DNA from: Uranotaenia lowii
Taxonomy: Eukaryota > Arthropoda > Insecta > Diptera > Culicidae
Assembly (NCBI RefSeq): GCF_029784155.1
Contig: NC_073693.1
Coordinates: forward strand, 113,708,683 to 113,772,682
DNA: 64,000 bases
Reading direction: 5' to 3'
Part shown: positions 1 through 11,234 of the stretch, piece after piece
Numbering within the stretch: position 1 is the stretch's first letter
Layout of the letters: every line of letters starts with the position of its first letter
Position numbers and translations under genes: made by a program
Notes under the pieces: generated by a model
What the model was told of the DNA's origin: nothing
Databases searched by the model: none
The model's input: only the letters and a program-made list of their open reading frames with translations

Positions 1-50
1 AGAGTGTATATTGGTTATTCGTAATAGGTCATATATTTTTCTTAAGACTA

Positions 51-1156
51 GTCCACACTCGGCAACTTGAGCGATTTCGGATTACTGAGACTTGTTTATT
101 TTACATTTAGAACTTAACGAAGAGATTCATGTCTCAAGTGTTCCGACAAGTATGGGAGACTTTCAGCATCTTAACCCTTTCCTTCCCACAAGGTTTTTTG
201 CGTTTTAAAAATAGAAATATTGATTTACAGCTGAAGTTCTTGAACAAAAGATGCATAATTTAAGCCTACTTTAATGATCCATTTGATAAATTTGGGTTTT
301 GAAGTGGATCATATGTGCTCCATTGGGAAGATAACAACACATAGGGTGCAAATGAAAAACAGGAAATAATTGCAAAAAAACATGGAACTTCATCACTACC
401 TTGATCACAAACTAAAACGATCCTATTTGATAAAAAAAACTTCTTTGGTATACGCATCCCTCGAAAGTCTATTTATTGAAATATTTGAACTTTTCATTTT
501 TGCCTTGAACAATTGGCCGCCATGATACTTTGCGCAAGGAAAACAAAACATGTCGTTTTTCGAGAAAATCAGGAACTTTTACAAATATTTCGAGACATGT
601 GGTCATTTAAGCAGATGGAATAACTATCCTGAAGCGATTTTGTTTGTTGACGAAATGATTTTCTTGAGTATTGATAAGAAGCTTCACAAGAAGAAAAGTA
701 CGTTTTGTTCCCAGTGTATCACCAGTGATCCACTTTACTTACTCAAAAATTTATATGTTTTAGTTGGAATCTAAGTAAACCATCATTTGATTTTGCTTGC
801 ATAAGCAACCTTCTGCTCGCCAGTAATTTTATTTGAAGGAAATCATAAAAACTTGTCAAGTTATTGAACAACAAATGACGACTTGATTTAAATTCGAAAA
901 TAAATCCGACTTTTTTGCAGCTTTTGATCTACCAAGCATAACCTAGCGAACCGATTTTCTTCAAATTTCGAGCGATGTTTCTTCACTCATATCTACACAT
1001 TCGGTGAAAAATTGGTGTTGATCCAAAGCGCCCAGTTCAAATGCGAGCTGTGCAAAGTTGTGGATCACCTGTGCTACCATGGGAAGGAGAGGGTTAAATG
1101 TAAACATTAACAAGTCTCATCGACCAAAATCGCAGTTCAAGTTGCCGAGTGTGGAC
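51..1156. mobile_element. TA-flanked non-autonomous DNA element with long inverted ends
   Basis: The left end reads GTCCACACTCGGCAACTTGA and the right end is its reverse complement. The match continues inward with gaps for roughly 60 bases, including GAGACTTGTT and TTTACATTTA on both sides. TA dinucleotides at 49-50 and 1157-1158 flank it and look like the target duplication. No transposase is visible; the one moderate open frame inside (550-774) resembles nothing I know. TA duplication with long terminal inverted repeats points to a Tc1/mariner-type non-autonomous element, which is inference. Confidence 0.65.
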
Positions 1157-1328
1157 TAGGCTCTACGAGCGAGCCCATCTTTGGTCCCACAGTTGCTTCA
1201 CCGAGGAACTGGGAAAACGCCGAGAATTTCAGCTCAAGACTGAGAAAATTTTTCAAACTTGGCCATTTTATTCTCAATTAAGGTTTAAAAGAGAGATTTT
1301 CGCTCGTGATGTGTTCATAGCTAAAACA

Positions 1329-2690
1329 AACTCGATGCATTTTTGGTTGCAAATTTGGTTCCAATATCTTGATTAGTTTTCGAGTTATAAAAAAAATTGA
1401 AAGGTAGTCCCTCTCCCCCTTTCTATCACCCCACTGAGAGGAGGGAGGGGTACCTAATATTCATTGAAATATTCCCCGTCTCCAAATACCACCCCATGCC
1501 AAATTTGATACCATTTGCTTGATGGGTTTTCGAGTTATGCAAAAATTGCCTTTTGTTTGGGAGGCCCCTCCCTCCCTTCATGAGAGAGGGAGGGGCATCA
1601 AACCATAATAAGAACCTTCCCCTGCCTCCAATACCCCCACCTGCCAAGTTTCACGCAAATCGGTTCAGTAGTTTCCGAGTCTATAGGGAACAGACAGACA
1701 GACAGACCCTCTTTCTTCCTTTATATCTTTCCGCTGAAAAATGGTGGGGCTTCAATTTATAATAGAAACATTTCTCGTATCCAAATATCCTCACATGCTA
1801 AATATGGTTCAATTTGCTCGATCAGCTCTCCAGTACCGTTCCATGCCAAATTTGGTTCCATTTGCTGTTGTAGTTCTTGAGTTCTTCATTAAAAATTGTA
1901 TGAAACTTCCCTCCCTCTTTCCTTTCTCTTCGCTGGATAAAGGAAGGGGTCTCAAACAATCATTAGAACATGTCACGTTCCCAAATATCCGCCCATTCCA
2001 AATTTGGTTCCATTTGCTTGATAAGTTTTAGAGTTATGTAAAAAATTAAAAAGAGGGCCACTCCCCCCTTTATATCACCCTACTGGAGCGATGGAGGGGC
2101 CTCAAATTATTATAGAAATATTTTTCGTATCCAAATACCTTCCCATGCCAAATTTGGTTCCATTTGCTTTAGTAGTTTTTGAGTTATGAAACAAAATATG
2201 AAGGAGGCCCCTCCCTCTTTCAACTGCAAAGAGGGAGGGGTCTTAAATAAACATTGAAATATTTTTCGTATCAAAATACCTTCCCATGCCAAATTTGGTT
2301 CCAATATCTTGATTAGTTTTCGAGTTATATGAAAAATTGTAACGTAGCCCCCCTCCCCCCTTCCTATCACCCTGCTGAGAGGACGGAGGGGTACCTCATA
2401 TTCATTTAAATATTCCCCGTTCTCAAATACCACCCCATGCCAAATTTGATACCATTTGCGTGATTGGTTCTCGAGATATGCAAAAAATTGTCTTTTGTTT
2501 GAAAGGCCCCTCCCCCCCTTCATGAGAGAGGAAGGGGTCCCAAACCATTATAGGAACCTTCTCCGGCCTCCAATACCCCCATCTGCCAAGTTTCACGTAA
2601 ATCGGTTCAGTAGTTTCTAAGTCTATAGGGAACAGACAGACAGACAGACAGACAGACAGAAATTCATTTTTATATATATAGATGAAAAAT
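1329..2690. repeat. Tandem ~150-bp monomers with C-rich/G-rich hairpins, ending in (GACA)n
   Basis: About seven degenerate monomers are present. Each carries a CCAAATTTGGTTCCATTTGC-like block, a GTTTTCGAGTTAT block, then a C-rich stretch such as CCCCTCCCTC paired with GAGGGAGGGG. Two of them (ending near 1745 and 2687) are followed by an end block with AATCGGTTCAGTAGTTTC and a (GACA)n run; the second ends in TATATATATAGAT. This is the 3' part of a dispersed insect repeat whose 5' end, CTAGCTGACCCGG-like, occurs at 13749, 37330 and (inverted) 43233. Open frames here (for example 2110-2523 on the minus strand) are by-products of the repeat. Confidence 0.75.
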
Positions 2691-4278
2691 TGTGTTATTA
2701 ATCATTTTTAACTATACGCAGTAACTTTATAAAAAGGGTTTTCTAAAAAACGCCATTCATCTGATATATCAATTATTTTATCATTCAGCTCTGGACTAAA
2801 AATTTTACATTTGTTGTTTCGCTCAAATAAACTCCAAAATCTGAACTGAACTCTCCGAGAAATCACGGAGATGGTTTTTTTTACGTAAAACTATGGATTT
2901 TGTTGGATGAAGTGAAATGACCTTCAATCTAACAAAATTTTAAGAAGAATTATCAATTTGGTATGAAAAGATTACCTGTTGGAAGTGTCTCAATTTCATA
3001 CCAGTGAAGAAGTTTTGACGAACAATTGATAGAAATTCTATTATTTTTTTCATAAGCCACGTTGTCATAATTAAAAAGCCACTTCTACAAAAACCGGTAA
3101 AAACCATCATTTTTTAAAATCGCCACAACAGCAATACAAACATTATGTACAATTGACAAAAGTATATTTTCGTAGTTCTACGTTTGCGGTCGTAGCAAAA
3201 ATACAACCTTCTCAACTTTTTTATTTTCATTTTCGGATTCAGCGCCCAATTTTACATTTAAAATATAGGTCGGTCAATAAATTTCACGATTTTTTTATTA
3301 AATTTTTTAAACTAGTGTAATAAATGTATTAGACAATTAATTTACAAGTACGCCGAATAACTGGTTTTATTCATTCATCTCTGTCTCTCAATACGAAGTT
3401 AATCTATACCTATTAACGTCATCCAATCCAGAGTAAACAAAATTATTTCCGGATAAACCGCCCTTGAAAATTTCAAGAAGACTGCAGCCACCGGCTTCTC
3501 GTCAGCAAAGGCGGAGAAATGGAGCTTCATCACAAGCGAAAATGCTTATTCTATGCTTTCATCAGCCTCAACAAGTTTCAGATGATATATTCAGAATTCA
3601 TTTTTGCGGGATATTATTTAGTTTTGGGGCCAGATTTTTGATGACAGAAAATGATCTTTTCCAAAACAGTCTGAGATTATTTGATATCAATACCTACTTG
3701 TTATTTAAAGATAATTGACCATCCTCTATTCAAATTCAAAACAAAAACTTGCATGAATGCCTTTTGCCAAGCAACAAATCGAAATGATCTCATCTATTGC
3801 GAAACACTTCTCATTCTCAAATATGGATGAATCCATCATGAGCGTGTATTCCATTTAGAGAAACGTCAAACGAAGCTGTGATTCAAGGTCTCTTAAAACC
3901 ATTTTAAAACTGTCTATTGAAATTGTTTTATTATAACATTTTTCTAACCAGCATAAAACCATTTTTAAAACTGTGTTACAACTGCCTTAAGATTTTCAAT
4001 ATTAATTTACTGAACGCCATGTTGATTGTGAAATTAAATCGGAATTACTGATGTCATCTTGCTGGAAAAAATACTATAATACTAAAAACTAGACATTTTC
4101 ACCAAACTTTACAATGTTGGCGGTACTATTTGTTGTATAGGAAATGAATTTCAATGCAAAACAAAAATTGCATCATTTGAGCAAATTTGTATTTACTTTA
4201 AATTACTATTTTCTAATTAAAAAAAATGCTTAAAAAAGAGCTGTGGATAGTCTTAAGAGGGCTCTGAAAGGTTTCTTA
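2691..4278. other. AT-rich stretch, no gene recognised
   Basis: I see no coding region or convincing repeat boundary. There are short inverted segments around 2860-2885 and poly-T runs. An open frame at 3464-3718 has no recognisable motif. Confidence 0.5.
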
Positions 4279-5542
4279 AAGCTATGCCTATAAGGTCAAA
4301 TAAAACTATTCTGTTGGATGTTTTATTATAGCTTATAGAATTAGCTTCGAAGACGTTAACAATACAAGGCCAACTAGTCCATACAAGGCCAACTTGTCCA
4401 TATGTTTTGACAGTACTTTGTTTGAAAATGTTAACTCTATCAGTGCTAAAAATTTCATTACGATTCGTTTTGTTCCAAAAAAGTTACACGTGATGAAAGC
4501 CGCGAGACGAAAATTAATTTTGGACACCCACGTCAAAAACTCGACGTGGTCGGGTCCAAAAATCGCGAAATCGTTAAAAATGGTCTAATCAACCGTGTGC
4601 CGCGTTCTCAAACGTTTCCGTGAGATGCATACTACCAATCGAAAGGTTCATACCAAGCGTCATAGTGGAGCTAAGAATTGAAAACTGCATTTGAAGGTCT
4701 TGATAACAATCAAGGCAAACCCAGGGCAGTCGGACTATGACATCGCCAAGAAATTCAATGCCGACCGGTGCACCGTCAGAAGGATTCGTCTGCGCAAAGG
4801 GATACGATCTTATTGGGCCAGTATGCAACCCAATCGGACATTGAAGAAGAATGTAGTAGCCAAAGGACGTGCCCGGAAGTTATACAACAATGTTCTAACG
4901 ATGTACGACGGATGCATCCTCATGGATGACGAAACGCACCTGAAGATAGACTTTGGGCAGCTTCCTGGCCAAAAATTTTATAAAGCCACCGTCAAGTTCA
5001 AATTAATTTATGCCGATAAGTTTGCAAGATAGTATTTGATCTGGCAAAAGTAATTGATCTGAAAACGTATTCTTCTGTACATCAGATCTTACAAAGGACC
5101 AGTAAAGTTTTGGCCTGATTTGGCAAGTTTTCACTACAGCAAAGAGGTACTAAAGTGGTACCGGGACAACGGGTTGGGTTTTGTCGAAAAGGACATCAAC
5201 CCACCCAACTGCCCTCAATTCCGTCCTATCGAAAAATGTTGGGCAATTGTCAAGCAGAAGATGAAGAAGAATGGTAAGAAAACTCGGGATGCAATAGAGA
5301 TTAAGAGATGGAGGAACAAAATGGCCGCTGAGGTCAGCGAATAGGGTCTCCGTACTATGATGAGTGGTATTCGACGAAAAGTTTGAGATTTCATCAAAAC
5401 CTCATCGGAATATTTTTTATATTATTTTCCCTTTAAAGTGTAATATAAGATCTACATTTTCAGTACAATTTTTTTTAATTCGTTTACAGAGCTCCGAGAT
5501 AGACCTGTTTTAATCCGTCCAGATTTAGGATGATCTATGCTT
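4279..5542 (+). mobile_element. Decayed ITmD37E-type Tc1/mariner transposon, copy 1
   Basis: The 3' end (GTCCAGATTT then ATCTATGCTT near 5542) matches the end of the second copy at 13253. The transposase remnant lies between. The left end is poorly preserved, so 4279 is approximate; it is chosen from a possible TA/AAGC start. A short tandem duplication of ATACAAGGCCAAC lies at 4362-4399. No clear TA follows the right end, because a MITE-like repeat begins directly after it. Confidence 0.6.
4394..5344 (+). pseudogene. DD37E transposase relic, copy 1
   Basis: A transposase of the Tc1/mariner superfamily, which would cut and paste its own element at TA sites. All recognisable parts lie in a single frame. 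First comes an N-terminal helix-turn-helix-like region (FVPKKLHVMKAARRKL). Next is a second DNA-binding part with SDYDIAKKFNADRCTVRRI, then the first catalytic Asp in LMDDETHLKIDF near 4924. The second Asp is in WPDLASFHYS near 5117 and the Glu is in NCPQFRPIEKCWA. I count 37 residues between the second Asp and the Glu, which is the DD37E signature of the mosquito ITmD37E group. In-frame stops occur near 4586, 4679, 5030, 5050 and 5059, and a segment seems lost between the YLIWQ motif and the second Asp. It cannot make an active enzyme. Confidence 0.75.
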
Positions 5543-5740
5543 CACTGAGCGGATCACTGGAATTTCACGTAAATAGAATGTGTCTGTGCTTTGGCCGCAT
5601 ACAACTAAGTGAATTTCACGTGAAGATCAAGTGATTTTCTATTAGCTTCTTAGTGCTTCACGTCAATCGATCAAAAATTCACGTAATGAGCGCTTACGTA
5701 AAAATCCAGGTGAATTTAACGTTTCCTTTTCGGCTGAGTG
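5543..5740. mobile_element. Small MITE-like repeat with TTCACGT motifs
   Basis: The left end CACTGAGCGGA and the right end TCGGCTGAGTG are imperfect inverted repeats. TTCACGT or its complement recurs several times between them. It starts at the base after the transposon's right end. No clear target duplication was found, so the exact type is unknown. Confidence 0.5.
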
Positions 5741-5744
5741 TACT

Positions 5745-7502
5745 TACTACTAATTCTTTTTAATTTTCCACACCCCTTTATGTATCAGCATAATTTTGTT
5801 GTAACACATGCTTCTAAAAATAAGAGCCATATGTTGTCATGCAAGCAATAGGTTTCTACAATGAACAAACATGTAGGTATTCAATTATTAATCCATTTCC
5901 TCAGGCTGTGTGACTCCTAAAACCGAATGCAAAAGGTTGCCTCGTAGAGTCAACGCGTTACAAGGGAACTTTTTCACATCAAGCGAGATGTCACCTGGAA
6001 AAATAATCCTTGGATAAAATTGACTTCCAGGTAGTTCGAACACCCACGGTTATCTTCACATCAATCGACGCGTACCGAATTGTCTATTGTTTCGATAGAC
6101 ACGAAACGCATGACCGCGGGGAAAAATAATTCAATTAGCCCTAGTCGAGTAGTCGAATTTCGATCAAACCATACCCATTGTCCGATAGCAATAATTGTGT
6201 GTTGCCCGGCTTTCGAATTGATTCAGAATTGACTTTGGCCACTTGTTAGCTTCATGCTGCACAATGATGTGATGTGATGTAGTAGATACATTCTCGAGGC
6301 TCTACGCCCCGATACGCTGTGGCCCTTTTGATGTTGGCGTGAATATTTCATCATCAATTGCAGCACACCGGCACCTGTTCGACAGATGAGCTGCTGCCAT
6401 GCCACGTCATTCGTTATGGACGGACGCCCCAGCTGGAACCCATTCCTCCATTTACTCAGTCACCCGAATACCCCCGAACGCAAAGTAAATACCAACCGCA
6501 GGACCACAGTCAGGATACTAAACCTTGTTTCGTCTCATGGTTGATGTTGTTGTTTACCACTCGAATGTTTCACGTTCTCAAACGCCTTCAGGCCTACGAG
6601 TGACTCTGGGCCTGGCAGCTATAGGTACCATTTTCCTAATAACAAATAAATTCCCAGCTGAAACAAAAAAAAAACGAAAAAAACAAACGAATACGATGAA
6701 TGGGCGACAGAAGCAACAAAAAAAAATACCTCCACCTTCCTACCTGCGCGAGGTCCCGAGGTCGAAAGTGGAACATGCAAACATAGACTTATTTTTGGTG
6801 TATCGAATAGGCTCGTAAAGCTTCGTTCGTTGCGCCCTGCCAGGTCTGTCAGGTCTGGTCAGGAAAACTCGGTCCTCTCACGAAAAACCACAGCGTCCGG
6901 ATTTTTGTGTTCTATCAGAGCCACACGAAACTTACTCGGAAATATATTACCGGCAGGGTGAATGATTCAACTTAGGGTCGACGAATCATAAAACGTTAAA
7001 CTGGATTGTTAAGTTATAGTCTTCAATTTATTTGCGTCTATTCTTGATTGTTTTTTTATTTTTCGGACATCTGCTTGAACTGTGTTTCGATGCAAAGCTA
7101 TTACAGACATATTTCGTATATCCTACCTTATCTCCCGTGTGGACGAAGGTTTTGGAGAAAGAGGCTTTCAAACGAACCCAAACATGATTTTTATCACACC
7201 TTACCTAAACCAGAGCAAGAGCAGCAGCTGTACAATCTAGTGGTAGTTACCATAAATTTTACCGGAAAATTTTGGCATCCCAACAATCGACAGCCTGGAT
7301 TCCTGTTAACAGAGCTTTAATGGCTATTATTGGTTGGTGTTCGATAGTTTTTAGATATCAGCAGTTCGATCTTTTTTTACAGGCATTTTAGTTTGCCAAT
7401 AGGTTTTAAATCTAGTTAGGAATCAAATCAAATACTAAAATCAAATTCATATCGACAACACTTTCGAGACCCTTTGTTTATGAATATCAAGAAAGGTCTC
7501 AT
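5745..7502. other. Moderately GC-richer stretch, no gene recognised
   Basis: Base composition at about 5930-6950 is richer in G+C than its surroundings, and I see no repeat boundaries in it. Open frames at 6358-6603 and 6525-6818 overlap in different frames and show no domain. It may be unique host intergenic or intronic DNA. Confidence 0.4.
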
Positions 7503-7715
7503 CAGGGCCGTAGGAAGAACCGGGGGAGCGAGATATTCCTATATTTTTTCCTATAACTGTTTTGCTTAAACATTGCATACACAAAGAATAATGGAAAAAG
7601 TGTACTATCTCATAATTCAGGTTAAAGTTATGTTGCATTGAAAGTTATAAGTTTCAAATCATAACTTTCGAAAATAATCCTAAGAGATGCCCATTTTTTT
7701 CACAAATATGGAGAC

Positions 7716-7810
7716 TTCTAGCATTGCTCAGTTGCCTCCTGAGCTGATGTCCATGGGCATCGAAAACAGTTATACCAGATATTTATTTTATAACTGTCCC
7801 CCAAATGCTT
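7716..7810 (+). repeat. Fragment of tRNA-derived SINE
   Basis: TAGCATTGCTCAGTTG and CCTCCTGAGCTGATGTCC match the head of the SINE at 10127, including the A-box-like AGCTCAGTTGG region. A short block of the middle is missing. It sits inside the hAT-like copy 1. Confidence 0.55.
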
Positions 7811-8959
7811 CGTTGATTAAAGTTTTGAATGACTCAAAAATGTTAAAACGATTAGAGTCGGAAACAAAAAATTGAAATAATGGATTTTGGAGGATTCATT
7901 CGATAGTATTTACTTAAATTAGCAAGCTTATTCTTTTCAACGGAAAGCATAACCATTTCAAGCATTGGTGAAAAAATATTCAGAAATAAGAGTGACAAAT
8001 AATGCTGAAGATTTAAAATAAGGATAATTTGTTGCTTTTCTAGAGTCGAATAAAATTTGTGATTTTTGTTTGAAACTTTTTTTTAAGAATCTGCAATATA
8101 AATGCAAGATTTTGTTAAATAAAACTCCCACTTAAATTTTACCCGATGCTTTTTAACAACAAAAATTGTCAATAATAATTTTATAATTTGTAAATCAACC
8201 CTTGTGAATATTGTTTTTTTCAAAAATAAAATTCTTTGAAATGAATCCAGTTTTTTTTTTCTATATTTGCGATTTTAAGCAGGTTTGTGTTTCTAAACTG
8301 ACTCTGATTGCATGTGAAAATTCAGTTTTGAATCAAGAATCAAAGTTAAGAAACAACGATTTCCTTAAATTTTAATCCTAAATGTAATTCTCATATTAAT
8401 GTTTCAATCTTGATTACAAAAATAAAATTCGTGCTGAAACTGAATACGAATTGAAAATTTCAATTCCGAGATTAAATCAAAATTTGCATTCAGATTTCGA
8501 ATTTTGGCTCAGAATGCACCAATTTTGAGCCTAAATTAAAAATCTGAATCCAAATTCCAGATAAGAATTCCTATAATTATAGAACCATTAACTGAAATTC
8601 GATCAGAATCCTAAACCAGAAATTTCTTAATTGATTCTGAATTTGTGGGTTTAAATATTTTTTTTTTTCAATTATTTAATCATAATTGAACGTGTAAATT
8701 TGAATGATGATGATGATGAAAATGTTTCAGATTTATGAATTCTGGACATATTAAATTTTCTTTTGTTTCAATTCTACATATGATTTGAGGATAAAAATTT
8801 CAAGTTCAAATCTAAAAAATGGTTTGAATTTTAGATATTTCAACATATTCCGAAATGATGAATTTTAAATAAGAAAAACCCATTTAATTTTAGTTTAATA
8901 TGCAAAACCAAGTTTCGAGTCAGGATTCTATCCCAATTATGATCCAATATGAACATCAA

Positions 8960-9345
8960 TAACAATAAGCAGGGTACTCCCTAAATTTTTTTTCCCGCAA
9001 GTATCCGGGCCGGGAAAATCTGGGCTATTTTATATTGAAACCTTGCATAAACCAGGCATTTTGTGTCTAAATTTTCTCCGGAATCCGTCCAACATTCGGG
9101 CAAATTTCGAAATTATTTTATTAAAATCATGGAGAATACATTTGAAAAAATTGATTTTTTTTATCGAATCAAATTAGCCGATTTTAGGCTTCCAAAAATT
9201 CAACCTTGTTTATTTTGACAAAGTTAGTTAAAAAAATTTGTTTGATCGCAAGATACATAATTATAAGGATTTTATTTAAATTTTGGTTTCATTTGGCAAG
9301 TGAAGTGAAAAAATCTGCGAAAATCTTGGCAATCTGACTAGCTTA
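8960..9345. mobile_element. CCGGGC-rich DNA element, copy a
   Basis: It contains TATCCGGGCCGGGAAAATC near the left end and CTTGGCAATCTGAC near the right end. The same end signatures occur at about 57619-58566 and 58852-59211. It is nested in hAT-like copy 1. Boundaries are approximate and the superfamily is unknown. Confidence 0.4.
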
Positions 9346-9791
9346 GTCTAACTTCTTGGAGTCTGTTAGACTTTTTTGAGTCTTACTTTTTGAATTCAAT
9401 ATTCGGTTCTAAATTACTGTCAACAAGTGAGAAATTTTCAAAAAAAACTGTTGTAAATTTTGGGACCTTAGATGAAATTTCGAGATTTTGGACCATGTTC
9501 TGAATCGAGATTGTTACTCGTGGGTAATTTTTATTGTTCATCAAAATTTGATAAATTATTTTAAATTTACAGTTTAGCAAAAAACCATTTTGCATGGCAT
9601 TTTTTCACCCTCATGGGGGTGGTTAAACTTCCAACCCAGTGGCTTTGAACTTAAAAAAAGACACGAAACCTGACGAGTTGTCTTACATTAAAAAAGTTGA
9701 GATCTTATTCATATCTCGCTTATCTAGGTTCAACTGTTTCATTTTTTAATAGGTTTACAAAATGGAAAAATATTTTAGTGCATTAGTATTA

Positions 9792-10102
9792 GAGCAAGTC
9801 CAATCGTGTTGATAAAAAATGATAGAAACTTTTCCACTTGTAGCACATTTTGAAAACTTTACCATGCAAAAATATTTTCAAGATCTGCGGCCGTCAAGTT
9901 TTTTTACAACACCTGTTCTACTTTCGCATGCTGTGATGCAAAAATAGCTCGATTTCTATCACACATGACCGAAATAGAAACAGTGTTGTAAAAAACTTAA
10001 CGGTTGAAGATCTTGAAAATATTTTCGAATGGCTAAATTTTTAAAATTTGCTTCAAGTGTCAAAATTTCTACCACTTTTTCCCAACACGAGTGCACTTGC
10101 TC
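9792..10102. mobile_element. Harbinger-like MITE, copy A
   Basis: The ends GAGCAAG and CTTGCTC are flanked by TTA at 9789-9791 and 10103-10105. The inverted repeats run far inward (GGGAAAAAGTGG-like and TAGAAATTTTGACA-like blocks, complemented on the other side), so most of the 311 bp can fold into one hairpin. A 3-bp TTA duplication is typical of PIF/Harbinger MITEs. Confidence 0.8.
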
Positions 10103-10126
10103 TTAGTATTTGGAAAATAAGCTTCA

Positions 10127-10280
10127 TTGATATAGCTCAGTTGGCAAGTCAGTTGTCTCCTGAGCCGATGTCCACAAATTGGAGTCCAAGAATAAACATC
10201 GAACTCAGTTGTACCGAATAAGTTTTTCAATAATTGTTCGCCAACTGCAAGTAGCGAATACCATAAAATTGGTATAACGA
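10127..10280 (+). repeat. tRNA-derived SINE
   Basis: The head reads TATAGCTCAGTTGGCAAGTC, which matches a tRNA D-arm/A-box. CCTGAGCCGATGTCC follows, and later ACATCGAACTCAGTTGTACC. The B box is weak. A fragment of the same sequence lies at 7716. It sits in the gap between two Harbinger-like MITEs. SINEs carry an internal RNA polymerase III promoter and are copied by LINE enzymes. Confidence 0.6.
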
Positions 10281-10426
10281 CTTTTATCGAAACAAAAACG
10301 AATTAAAATTTTCAATAATATTTTCTTAAATTATTATGCTTGTCAATGAACAAAAAAAACATTGCTTGGTAGAATTTTTCGATTGCTTTGATTCAGTAGA
10401 ATCATTCAAACCAAGTTAACTCATAA

Positions 10427-10728
10427 GAGCAAGTTCACTGGTGTTAGGAAAAAGTGGTAGAAATTTTGACACTTACGGCACATTTTGAAAATTTTACCAT
10501 GCAAAAACATTTTCAAGATCTGTGGACTACTAGTTTTTTTTTACAACACGTGTTGTATTTTCGCATGTTGTGATGCAAAAAGTGTAATATTTCAATCACA
10601 TACGGCTGAAATAGAAACAGTGTTGTAAAAAATACAATGCCCCAAGATCTTGAAAACATTTTTGCATGGTAAAATTTTCAAAATGTCAAAATATCTACCA
10701 CTTTTTCCCAACACCAGTGAACTTGCTC
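10427..10728. mobile_element. Harbinger-like MITE, copy B
   Basis: The terminal sequence GAGCAAGTTCACTGGTG is inverted at the right end. TAA flanks both sides (10424-10426 and 10729-10731). It is 302 bp, highly similar to copies A and C, and forms an almost complete hairpin. Its right duplication directly touches the start of the hAT-like copy 2. Confidence 0.85.
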
Positions 10729-10774
10729 TAACAATGGCCGTAGGAAACGGAGGGAGGGGTTGAAGGCCCAAGGG

Positions 10775-11234
10775 CAGGGGTGCCAGGTGGTTTTGATAAA
10801 AATCAGGACAGCGCAATGATAAAAATCAGGATTTTCAGGACACCACTAAATTGATGAAAATAACATACAGCTCTGCTAAGATTGCATAATTAAAGGCGAA
10901 ATACAGGTGCTGAAGACGCCTAAAGCTATGCAACAACAACGAAAAGGACCTTGGATGGTCTGAAGTTAACATAAAAAAAAACTATCATTTGAACCAATCA
11001 AAATTATCATCGGTTAAACTAGTTTAACTATTTTAAAGAAGATTTGTTTGATTTTCTCACCATTTAACAATAAATTTAGTTAAAGTTTAGATATTTTTAA
11101 AAAATCAGGACAAATCAGGACATTTTAAAGGTCATTTTTCCAAAATCAGGACAATTCAAACGTTTTTGAAAAATCAGGACGGCCTCTAAAAAATCAGGAC
11201 AAATCCTGAAAAATCAGGACACCTGACACCCCTG
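10775..11234. mobile_element. hAT-like MITE with perfect 8-bp duplication
   Basis: The ends are CAGGGGTGCCAGGTG and its near complement CACCTGACACCCCTG. The 8-bp duplication CCCAAGGG is perfect at 10767-10774 and 11235-11242. Both halves carry repeated AAATCAGGACA-type motifs, at least eight in all, close to the ends. hAT transposases typically bind such subterminal repeats. It lies inside hAT-like copy 2, so it inserted later. Confidence 0.88.

Larger units (their letters stand above)
7503..9640 (-). mobile_element. hAT-like non-autonomous element, family CA(G/T)GGCCGTAGGAA, copy 1 (inverted)
   Basis: CAGGGCCGTAGGAAGAACC at 7503 is the right-hand terminal repeat of the family in reverse orientation. 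The far end near 9600-9640 has CCCTCATGGGGGTGGTTAAA, resembling the subterminal sequence of the well-defined copy at 58611. The stretch at about 9400-9560, read on the minus strand, matches the 5' interior of the other copies (GAGTAACAATCTCGATTC, then TTTCTCACTTGTTGAC). The far boundary is decayed and no target duplication was found. Confidence 0.55.

Noticed and set aside
2110..2523. 137-codon frame on the minus strand
   Set aside because: It reads through repeat monomers, and its translation simply repeats the monomer. No protein family is recognisable.
6358..6818. Two overlapping plus-strand frames of 81 and 97 codons
   Set aside because: They are in different frames, lack domains, and no splice or promoter signals support either.
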